NCBI GenBank assembly: GCA_009776995.1
Contig: WRMR01000012.1
Location: forward strand, 1-24,710
From: Planctomycetaceae bacterium
GTDB lineage: Bacteria; Planctomycetota; Planctomycetia; Pirellulales; Thermoguttaceae
Length of the DNA stretch: 24,710 nucleotides
Direction of reading: 5' to 3'
Shown here: positions 13,078 through 20,465 of the stretch, in pieces
How positions within the stretch are numbered: position 1 is the first letter of the stretch
How the letters are laid out: the number at the start of each line of letters is the position of its first letter
Program-made: the position numbers and the translations under genes
The notes under the pieces: model-generated
Databases searched by the model: none
Seen by the model: the letters and a program-made list of their open reading frames with translations, nothing else
What the model was told of the DNA's origin: nothing

Positions 13078-16008
13078 ATGTCTACTGTCAGAATCTGTTT
13101 TTTTGCGTATTTTACGCTTTTTTTCGGTTGGGTTTTTGCCGAAGACCGGATCGTTCACGTTCATGTTTCCGTCAATAGCGAGAACGCCAATTACGAGGGG
13201 ATTCTTGCGATGGACGGGTCAACTTCCACGATGTGGCATACGCAGTTCGGGACGGCTGTAACACATCCGCACGAGTTCCTGATCGACTTGAGGGACGAAT
13301 ACGAAATCAAAGCGTTCTCTTACGTTCCCCGGCTTGACGGGGCGGCGAACGGGACCGTCAAGGATTACGAAATTTACTTGGGAAACGATCCGAAAACTTT
13401 CGGCGAACCTTACATGAAAGGGGCGTTTGAACAAAGAACCGGTTCGCAGACCCTGCAATTTCCCACACCGCAGAATTGCCGGTACGTGAAATTCGTCGTT
13501 TTAAGCGAGATCAACGGTCGCGGCTGGGCCAGTGCCTCGGAAATCGTCCTGCATTGCGACGGCGTTATTTTCCGGGCCAAGTCGCAAGACCCGCTCGATT
13601 TGCTCCAAGAGGCTCTTGGTGAAAAAATTGATTTTTCGGACGAACTCGTACAACAGTATGCGTTTTTGTTGGAAAACCTGAAAAACATGGCTCATTTCAG
13701 CAGGGTCGCCGATGAAACGTTCCTGAAAGACTCGCTCATTTTGCCGGAAGACCGCGACCCGCTCGATGTCGTGCTTCGCCGAACCCGGGCTGCTCTTGCC
13801 GACCTTAAACAGCTGGACGGAGCACCCGATTTCGCCGCCGAAGAGAAAGAATGGACGGTGTTTTACGATCAAGCATCGAAAATTGACGTTGACGAAATCG
13901 AAATCCGGTATGACCTTTATCGTAAACTTTGCGAGTTGAGACGGCGGATTTTATTCAAAAATCCGCTCCTGAATTTCGATGAAATTCTCTTCGTCAAAAA
14001 ACATCGGGCGACATTCAATCACATGTGTGACCAATATTACGGAATCAACCTCCCGCCGGGCGGCGGCGTGTATGTTCTCTCGGAGGCGTTCGGTCAGGCA
14101 AAATCCCGGAACCTCCTGGAAAACAGCCGCGTGGTGAACGGGCGTTTGGCCGGAACGTTGCTTGATACCGGTGCGTTTGCGACCCCCGACCTTTCGTTCG
14201 ACGGCCAAAAAATCGCGTTCGCTTACGTCGAATGCACCGGTGATACCGAGCAGCGGTTCCACGTTGATCCGACCCGGGGGCATTGGCACGAAGGGCGCAG
14301 TTTTCACGTGTTCACTTGTAACGCGGACGGTTCCGGGTTGACCCAATTAACCGATGGAACGTGGAATGATTTTGACCCATGTTTTCTGCCGAACGGTCGC
14401 ATCGCGTTCATTTCCGAGCGGCGCGGCGGCTATCTTCGTTGCGGTCGGGAATGTCCGACGTTCACGTTGTTCGACATGAATCTCCACGGCGGACAAATGC
14501 GATGTCTCAGTTACCATGAAACGAACGAATGGAATCCAAGCGTCACAGCGGACGGGCGAATCCTTTACACCCGCTGGGATTACGTTGACCGGTGGGGTTC
14601 TGTCGCGCATCACCCGTGGTTGACAACGCTCGACGGTCGTGATGCACGGGAAGTTCATGGAAACTTTACACAACGCTACGCCCGGGCCGACATGGAACTC
14701 GATTGCCGCGAGATACCAAATTCACACCGTTTTGTCGCGACCGCCGCGCCGCATCATGGGCAGGCTTATGGTTCGCTCGTGATCGTCGATCCGCAATTGG
14801 ATGACACCGACGATCCGATGAAACCGGTCAAGCGGCTCACGCCGGAAATTCCTTTCCCGGAATCACAGGGAGGTGCACAGGTGTACGGAGCCGCCTGGCC
14901 GCTTTCGGAGAAATACTACTTGGCTGTCGCCGATTTTTCCGTCCATAATGGTCAAGGGTTGCAAGGAGGCGAACAGTTTCGCGGCGATTACGGGATTTAC
15001 CTGATCGACGCATTCGGCAACAAGGAACTGTTGTACCGCGATCCGGAAGTTGGTTGCATGTCGCCGATCCCGTTCCACGTGAGACCGACGCCCCATTCGC
15101 CACCGCAGTCTTTGGAAAACGACGAAATCAGGCATCAGCCGTATGTCGCTCCGAATCGTGGCGTCACACGGGAAGCAATTGCTTCCGTAGTGGATGTCTA
15201 TCAGAGTCGCAAACCGTTTCCAGAAGGAACGAAAATCAAAGAATTGCGTATCATTCAGGTGATTCCGATGTCCGGTCCGTCAGGTGCCCCGCATCATGAC
15301 ACTGGATTCCGGGAACCATCGGCGGCGGCTTCCATGCCGCTGTGTCGATACGTCCTCGGAACCATCCCGGTGGAAGAAGACGGCAGTGCTCATTTCGTTG
15401 TTCCCGCTCAGAAGGTATTGCTCTTCCAGGCCATCGACGAGCAGGGGCTGGCGATCCAATCAATGCGTAGTGCCACTTACCTGAAGGAAGGGGAAACGCT
15501 CGTGTGTAACGGGTGCCATGAACCGAAAAATCAGACGCCACATACGACAAACATGCCGATTGCGTTTACCCGGCCGCCGTCGGTGATCAAGCCGGAACAC
15601 CCGGACGCGAATCCCTTCAGCTACCCGCGATTGGTGCAACCGGTGTTGGACAAACATTGCGTCGATTGCCATGCGGCGGAAATCGCCAAGGGAACGCCGG
15701 ACGTGCCGAATTTGGCAAAGGATCCGATGGTGAACCAATGGTACGCCTCGTACAATGAATTGGTTCCAAAATACGGATTCTACGACTACAAAGAGACGTT
15801 GACGACAACGCCGGGAAAGTTCGGCGCGCACGCCGCCCCGCTTTACAAATTGCTCAAGGACGGTCATTGTGACGTAAAACTCAGCGACGAGGAACTCCAT
15901 CGGATATCGCTCTGGCTGGATTGCGTTTCACCGTTTTACGGCGTCTATGAAAAAGAGGGGGGGGAAGCCCAACTCCGCGGCGAAATCGCGTTCCCGACAA
16001 TTGAATAG
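13078..16008 (+). CDS. Secreted di-haem HzsA-like protein with N-terminal discoidin domain
   Basis: The 976-residue protein starts at ATG 13078 with a signal peptide (to FAE, about residue 22). Residues about 23-160 look like an F5/8 type C (discoidin) domain: ILAMDGSTSTMWHT, FLIDLRDEYEIKAFSYVPR and CRYVKFVVLSE. From about 345 to 640 is a TolB/hydrazine-synthase-alpha-like propeller: ATPDLSFDGQKIAFAY, GHWHEGRSFHVF, DPCFLPNGRIAFISERRGG and NEWNPSVTADGRILYTRWDY. The C-terminal part carries two c-type haem motifs, C810-NG-C-H814 and C861-VD-C-H865, the second inside YPRLVQPVLDKHCVDCHA. HzsA is the two-haem alpha subunit of anammox hydrazine synthase; relatives occur widely in non-anammox planctomycetes with unknown function, and no beta or gamma partner is seen here. 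A periplasmic redox or carbohydrate-surface role is inference. It converges with the next gene with 14 bp between stops. Confidence 0.82.
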   Translation: MSTVRICFFAYFTLFFGWVFAEDRIVHVHVSVNSENANYEGILAMDGSTSTMWHTQFGTAVTHPHEFLIDLRDEYEIKAFSYVPRLDGAANGTVKDYEIYLGNDPKTFGEPYMKGAFEQRTGSQTLQFPTPQNCRYVKFVVLSEINGRGWASASEIVLHCDGVIFRAKSQDPLDLLQEALGEKIDFSDELVQQYAFLLENLKNMAHFSRVADETFLKDSLILPEDRDPLDVVLRRTRAALADLKQLDGAPDFAAEEKEWTVFYDQASKIDVDEIEIRYDLYRKLCELRRRILFKNPLLNFDEILFVKKHRATFNHMCDQYYGINLPPGGGVYVLSEAFGQAKSRNLLENSRVVNGRLAGTLLDTGAFATPDLSFDGQKIAFAYVECTGDTEQRFHVDPTRGHWHEGRSFHVFTCNADGSGLTQLTDGTWNDFDPCFLPNGRIAFISERRGGYLRCGRECPTFTLFDMNLHGGQMRCLSYHETNEWNPSVTADGRILYTRWDYVDRWGSVAHHPWLTTLDGRDAREVHGNFTQRYARADMELDCREIPNSHRFVATAAPHHGQAYGSLVIVDPQLDDTDDPMKPVKRLTPEIPFPESQGGAQVYGAAWPLSEKYYLAVADFSVHNGQGLQGGEQFRGDYGIYLIDAFGNKELLYRDPEVGCMSPIPFHVRPTPHSPPQSLENDEIRHQPYVAPNRGVTREAIASVVDVYQSRKPFPEGTKIKELRIIQVIPMSGPSGAPHHDTGFREPSAAASMPLCRYVLGTIPVEEDGSAHFVVPAQKVLLFQAIDEQGLAIQSMRSATYLKEGETLVCNGCHEPKNQTPHTTNMPIAFTRPPSVIKPEHPDANPFSYPRLVQPVLDKHCVDCHAAEIAKGTPDVPNLAKDPMVNQWYASYNELVPKYGFYDYKETLTTTPGKFGAHAAPLYKLLKDGHCDVKLSDEELHRISLWLDCVSPFYGVYEKEGGEAQLRGEIAFPTIE

Positions 16009-16022
16009 AATTTTTTACGTAT

Positions 16023-17657
16023 TTATGGTTGTGGAAAAAACATCGACTCGGCGAAAACGGTCGAAAAGTCGGGGAACTTCGACAGATCAACACATTCGGC
16101 CTTGTCGGCGACCTGTTGCATGGCGTTGCAACACGCAGTGCTGAGCAAAACGGCCTTGGCACCGGCCAGCGAAGTGTTGCCGCAGAAATGAATGCGTGCG
16201 GTTGGTATTTCCGGCGGTAGCAACCCGATCCGCTGGGCGTTTTCGCGGCGGATGTAATTGCCGAACCCGCCGGCAAGGAACACGTTCGCCAGGTCGCCGG
16301 GCTGCATTCCCGCCTTGCGGAGCAAGAGCGTCACCCCGGCGCGAATCGCCCCGGCTGCAAGCTGGACCTGCCGGATGTCATGTTGCGTCAACAGAATTGG
16401 TCTGCCAATTCCCGACTCGTTTTGCTGCACGACCACAAATGCCGGTTTGCTGTCAACTCTTACGAAACGATCGTGAATCGCATCGGGGACGCTCTCGGGC
16501 AATTGCCTGCCGGTGAGCAGTTTGCCCGCCGAGGTGATGGCATCGATGCGAACCAGTTCAGCAACCAGGTCGATCAGTCCGGAGCCGCAAATTCCCCGTG
16601 CCGGTTGGTTGCCGATGGTTTCGACACGCAAATCATCACCGACAGCAACCCGTTCGATGGCACCGGGGGCGGCGATCATGCCCTGGCTGATGCGTGCTCC
16701 CTCGAAGGCGGGACCGGCTGCCGTAGCCGCAGCAAGCAAAAGGCCGTCGGGACGCCACAAAATGATTTCGCCGTTCGTGCCGATGTCAATCAACAGCGAA
16801 GGGGCGTCAAGCGAACACAAACTCGTTGCGATGATCCCTGCGACGAGATCGCCGCCGACAAAACCGCCGATCACCGGGAAAAGTTGCGCCAAACCTTCCG
16901 TATGAATTGCAACACCATAATCGGCTGCCCGTGTGGGCGGATAATTCATTACTGCCGGCTCAAATGGCGAATGACCGAGCGAGCGCACGTCAAGCCCGGC
17001 GAACAATTGCTGCATGGTCGTATTACCCGCAATGGCAATTTGCGTAATTTCTCCCGGTGAAACGGGCTCGTCACGTGCAAGCGACGAGATCAAATCATTG
17101 ATTGCATCGACCACCGCCATGCGAAAACGTACGGCATTTTCCGGCGATTCGGAGGCATATTGAATCCGCGAAATGACATCGTCTCCGAACCCGGCTTGGG
17201 GGTTACGACAGGATTGCACACCGCAAGACCGTTGTGTGAATCGGCATATCAATTCGGCCACAAGGGTGGTCGTTCCCAAATCCACGGCGATCACATATTC
17301 TTTTTCTTTTTCTTCGGCGTCAACTGTGCGGGATTGGTAATTGAACGAAAGATCGTTCAATGCCAGGTGCGATGTCAGAATCTGCGTGACATCCGACGGG
17401 CGTGATTCCTCCGAAAGCCAAACGGTCAAGGGTTCACGAACAACATGTTGGCACGCAAGTACTTCAGATGTAATGGTTTGCTTGCCATGCAAGGCTTGCC
17501 CCGGAGCCACACGGACAGCGCATTTGCCGCATGTCCCGTTGCCGCCGCACGGAGTGGTCAAAGACCCGCCCACGCGGGCAAGTGCTTCATGCAATCGCAC
17601 CCCGGACGGGCAAGTAAGCGTCTGTCCGCCGGGAAAAACGGTGATTTCAATGGACAT
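16023..17657 (-). CDS. RACo-like corrinoid-protein reductive activase (ferredoxin + ASKHA ATPase, DUF4445)
   Basis: Start set at ATG 17657 (MSIEITVFPGGQTLTC), where the ferredoxin domain begins; length 544. An upstream frame to 17816 adds 53 residues of non-family sequence. The N-terminal plant-type [2Fe-2S] domain has C37, C43, C46 and C69. The rest is an ASKHA-type ATPase as in RACo: YVIAVDLGTTTLVAEL, AIAGNTTMQQLFAGLD, LLIDIGTNGEIILW, GPAFEGARISQGM, ICGSGLIDLVAEL and FLAGGFGNYIRRENAQRIGLLP. RACo uses ATP and low-potential electrons to return an inactive Co(II) corrinoid protein to Co(I), so the host should have a corrinoid methyltransferase. The only related gene in view is the UroD-like one (4419-5444); no corrinoid-binding protein is present. 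Cytoplasmic. Confidence 0.88.
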   Translation of the reverse strand: MSIEITVFPGGQTLTCPSGVRLHEALARVGGSLTTPCGGNGTCGKCAVRVAPGQALHGKQTITSEVLACQHVVREPLTVWLSEESRPSDVTQILTSHLALNDLSFNYQSRTVDAEEKEKEYVIAVDLGTTTLVAELICRFTQRSCGVQSCRNPQAGFGDDVISRIQYASESPENAVRFRMAVVDAINDLISSLARDEPVSPGEITQIAIAGNTTMQQLFAGLDVRSLGHSPFEPAVMNYPPTRAADYGVAIHTEGLAQLFPVIGGFVGGDLVAGIIATSLCSLDAPSLLIDIGTNGEIILWRPDGLLLAAATAAGPAFEGARISQGMIAAPGAIERVAVGDDLRVETIGNQPARGICGSGLIDLVAELVRIDAITSAGKLLTGRQLPESVPDAIHDRFVRVDSKPAFVVVQQNESGIGRPILLTQHDIRQVQLAAGAIRAGVTLLLRKAGMQPGDLANVFLAGGFGNYIRRENAQRIGLLPPEIPTARIHFCGNTSLAGAKAVLLSTACCNAMQQVADKAECVDLSKFPDFSTVFAESMFFPQP

Positions 17658-17851
17658 GAGGTCGGTGGCCGGTGGTGAGGAGTTGTGCGAATAAAGCATT
17701 GACAATCCATAGTACACCACGAAAGCCAATGATGCAAATGGTAACCGGAAACGAAACGCAGTATCAAGTACAGTAAAAATCGATGTCGTCAATTTTTGCG
17801 CGCGTATTCGTGGCACAATTCACAAAACCAGCTTTGGAAAATATTTTGCTC

Positions 17852-17880
17852 TTGAATCACCCCATTTTTTTTTGTACGAT
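17852..17880 (+). promoter_or_regulatory. Candidate promoter of the FlgI-like lipoprotein gene
   Basis: TTGAAT (17852-17857), a 17-base spacer with a run of nine T, TACGAT (17875-17880). Transcription from about 17887 supports ATG 17929 over earlier in-frame ATGs. Confidence 0.4.
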
Positions 17881-17928
17881 TCGCCAAAGATGAATTTCGG
17901 TTCCAGAAAATCGATTAAAGCTACAAAA

Positions 17929-19710
17929 ATGAAAACTCTGGCAAAATATTCCCGCCTTCCTGTTGTGTTTCTCATGGCAATCATCCTTATGGGCGGTTGT
18001 CAACTGATCCATCGCGATAAGAAACCCAAGCTCAAGCCGGTCAAGCCCTATCCTCTGAACCGGCCGTTGGCCGAATACGCCTCGCCGGGAACGAGCAGCC
18101 GTAACCACCTGTTGGTCAGCGGGTTCGGCCTTGTTTACAACCTGGGCGACAACGGGACTGTGGAAGTCGATTCACCGCACCGCAGGCTCGTCATGGAGGA
18201 ATTAAAACGCATGGATGTTCAAAACCCCAGTCAATGGGTGGACTCGCAGGACACAGCGATCGTCCTGGTGCAGGCCAAAATTCCGCCCGGTATTCGGAAG
18301 GGTGAGCCGATTGATGTGGAAATCTCACTTCCGACGGGCAGCGAATGCAGGAGCCTCCAGGGTGGAATTCTGCATAAAACGGTTCTCACCCCAATGTATG
18401 ACACGGGGAGCCTGTACAAACGGGGCGATATTTGGGCATCGGTGGAAGGGGCGATCCTCCTGGACCCCAAGATCGACAAAAAAAACTCCCAATATGAAAA
18501 ACGAGCCATCCTGCTTGGCAAGGCGATGTGCCATTTCGACCGCGATTTCAGTCTTTCGCTTTATGATGAAGGGCGGAATGAAAGTCAACTGGCAACCATT
18601 GCCACCGAACTGACACGCCGTATCAACCAGCGTTTCAAAATCGAGGGGGAACCGACCGGCGTGGCCAAGGCAAAAAGTCAGCCTTCGGTCAATATCGAGG
18701 TCAAAATGCACCCGCACTACCGCGAGGCTCCCAATCGCTACCTGGCCGTGATTATGTCGATTCGCTGTTTCGAGCATGACACCCAGCAGGCACAACGGCT
18801 CGAAGACCTCCGACGGGAATTGCTCGACCCGGAAAAAACGCTGGCCGCCGCGTTACAACTGGAAGCCCTTCCGGCCAAAATGGGGGCTGAAATTCTGTAC
18901 GACGGATTGAAAAGTTACAATCCCGATGTGCGGTTTTACTCCGCCGAGGCACTCGCCTACATGCACAAACCGGAAATCGGAACGGTCCTGGCAGAGTTCG
19001 CACGCAATGATCCGGAAAAACGCCCGGCGGCCATCGTAGCACTGGCCTCGATGGGAAGTGACCTCGAAGCGGCGAACAACCTGATCCCGCTCATGGAATC
19101 GGGCGAGCCGGACCTGCGATACGGCGCGTTTTGGGCACTCTGGCGGCGCACGCCCGACCACCCCGCCATCCGGGCCTGGCCGCAGGATGATTATCCCTAT
19201 CATTACCACGTTCTGCCTTTCGATGTGCCACTGATTCATGCGTCCACCTCGCGACGGTCGGAAATCGTCCTCTTCTCGCAAAACATCCCGCTCAACCCCT
19301 TCATCGGAAACGCGGGCAAATCCATCGTCGTCAACGTGCTTTCGCCGGAACAGGTCGAGATGATTCGCGTCAATCCAGGCAGGATCAACGAAACGCGACT
19401 GCGGCCCAACTCGCTGGACAAGGTGCTCGAAGCCATCGCCGAGTTGGGCGGTTCCTATCAGGACACGCTCGAATTCCTCACCGAAGCGGACACGCCGCAG
19501 CAAAACGGTGTTCGGGCGTTGAATTGCCCGTTCGTTATCGACGGCACGCAGCAGGAGAAGGAACGTTCTTACTATTCCGCAGTTTACGCCGAAAACGATC
19601 AAGAGGACAAACCCGCACTCATGGAGCCGAAGAAAAAATCGACCTTCGGCAAACTCAACCCGGTCACCTGGTTCGAAAAAGAAGCCCCGGTTTCATCTGC
19701 GGCGGATTAA
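17929..19710 (+). CDS. Lipoprotein with FlgI (P-ring)-like domain followed by HEAT repeats
   Basis: From ATG 17929 the 593-residue protein has a lipoprotein signal ending LMGGC (Cys24). Residues about 58-280 resemble FlgI, the flagellar P-ring protein: LLVSGFGLVYNLGDNG (61-76), MEELKRMDV, TAIVLVQAKIPPGIRKGEPIDVEISL (109-134), ECRSLQGGILHKTVLTPM, IWASVEGAILL and FSLSLYDEGRN..LATIATELTRRIN. Residues about 300-408 form HEAT-like helical repeats (NPDVRFYSAEALAYM, EKRPAAIVALASMG, EPDLRYGAFWALWR). The remaining ~180 residues are unassigned. FlgI proper is about 365 residues, has no lipid anchor and no HEAT repeats. No other flagellar gene is in view, so this is more likely a periplasmic ring- or scaffold-forming relative than a working P-ring. 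Role unknown. Confidence 0.75.
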   Translation: MKTLAKYSRLPVVFLMAIILMGGCQLIHRDKKPKLKPVKPYPLNRPLAEYASPGTSSRNHLLVSGFGLVYNLGDNGTVEVDSPHRRLVMEELKRMDVQNPSQWVDSQDTAIVLVQAKIPPGIRKGEPIDVEISLPTGSECRSLQGGILHKTVLTPMYDTGSLYKRGDIWASVEGAILLDPKIDKKNSQYEKRAILLGKAMCHFDRDFSLSLYDEGRNESQLATIATELTRRINQRFKIEGEPTGVAKAKSQPSVNIEVKMHPHYREAPNRYLAVIMSIRCFEHDTQQAQRLEDLRRELLDPEKTLAAALQLEALPAKMGAEILYDGLKSYNPDVRFYSAEALAYMHKPEIGTVLAEFARNDPEKRPAAIVALASMGSDLEAANNLIPLMESGEPDLRYGAFWALWRRTPDHPAIRAWPQDDYPYHYHVLPFDVPLIHASTSRRSEIVLFSQNIPLNPFIGNAGKSIVVNVLSPEQVEMIRVNPGRINETRLRPNSLDKVLEAIAELGGSYQDTLEFLTEADTPQQNGVRALNCPFVIDGTQQEKERSYYSAVYAENDQEDKPALMEPKKKSTFGKLNPVTWFEKEAPVSSAAD

Positions 19711-19740
19711 GACTCACGCCGAAATAACTTGCTCTATCAA

Positions 19741-19870
19741 TCAGAGCCGCGACGGTGATGGAGCGGTTGAACACAAGAGGAATGAATATCCTCTTGGATA
19801 CTCATGACGAATAAAAACACAAGGGAATACAGGGGGTTTTTAGAGGTGCCCTAAAAAAAGCTGATTTGAA
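19741..19870. repeat. Possible decayed dispersed repeat in the 19711-20036 gap
   Basis: TCAGAGCCGCGACGGTGATG (19741-19760) and TTTTTAGAGGTGCCCTAAA (about 19837-19855) resemble intergenic repeat words I associate with planctomycete and related genomes; this cannot be checked here. The 326-bp gap holds no open frame with coding character. Its right end carries the dyad element at 19951. Confidence 0.25.
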
Positions 19871-19950
19871 AATCAAGGTTAAAGGAAATTTGTTGCGTCA
19901 TTGTGTTGACTTATCGGAAGGATAGACCACCGATAAACCACTTTTGTGAT

Positions 19951-19972
19951 GGGTACGGCGTGACTGCCCTGC
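19951..19972 (+). repeat. 22-bp dyad element, copy 2 (upstream of yjbQ)
   Basis: GGGTAC-GGC-GTGACT-GCCCTGC, identical to copy 1 (616-637) at 19 of 22 positions; the left arm of the dyad is degraded. It ends 64 bases before the yjbQ start codon, in the same direction. Confidence 0.55.
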
Positions 19973-20036
19973 ATTGGTTATGCTGGCGTGACAGACGCCC
20001 GTTCCATCTTGAAAAAACAGCCATCAGGAGAAAACC

Positions 20037-20459
20037 ATGAAATCCCACCGCAAAGTTCTCACGCTGAACACACCGCATCGCATGGAGTTCGTGAACATCA
20101 CCCAGGATGTGGCCGCCGCCGTTCGTGAAAGCGGTATCCGCGAAGGACTGGTGCTTGTCAACGCAATGCACATCACGGCGTCGGTGTTTATTAACGACGA
20201 CGAGTCGGGCTTGCACCAGGACTACAAGGATTGGCTCGAGCAGCTTGCTCCGTTTGATCCATCGCCGACACGTTATCGCCACAACCGCACTGGCGAAGAC
20301 AACGGCGATGCCCACCACAAACGCCAGATCATGGGACGCGAAGTCGTCGTGGCCGTCACTGACGGGAAACTTGATTTCGGTCCCTGGGAGCAGATTTTTT
20401 ACGGAGAATTTGACGGACGAAGACCCAAACGCATCCTCATCAAGATCATTGGCGAGTGA
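20037..20459 (+). CDS. yjbQ: YjbQ family protein (UPF0047)
   Basis: A 140-residue protein matching the YjbQ/UPF0047 family over its whole length. It shows GLVLVNAMHITASVFINDDE near residue 38 (the family's H-x-(S/T)A-hxxNE block), DYKDWLEQLAP, the YRHN....DAHHKRQIMG segment with several conserved His, and a terminal GKLDFGPWEQIFYGEFDG (family: G-x-L-x-L-G-x-W-Q-x-I). A weak thiamin-phosphate synthase activity is reported for E. coli YjbQ; the true role of the family is unsettled. AGGAG lies 6 bases before ATG 20037. Probably cytoplasmic and homotrimeric, as in known structures. It converges with the next gene with only 6 bp between stop codons and no terminator in between. Confidence 0.93.
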   Translation: MKSHRKVLTLNTPHRMEFVNITQDVAAAVRESGIREGLVLVNAMHITASVFINDDESGLHQDYKDWLEQLAPFDPSPTRYRHNRTGEDNGDAHHKRQIMGREVVVAVTDGKLDFGPWEQIFYGEFDGRRPKRILIKIIGE

Positions 20460-20465
20460 CTGCGA

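Noticed and set aside
12406..13164. A 252-codon minus-strand open frame
   Set aside because: Antisense to the lipoprotein and the start of the HzsA-like gene, both with clear export signals; no family features of its own.
17709..17737. Minus-strand promoter TTGCAT-17-TACTAT before the RACo-like gene
   Set aside because: The -35 matches the consensus at only three positions; not distinguishable from chance.
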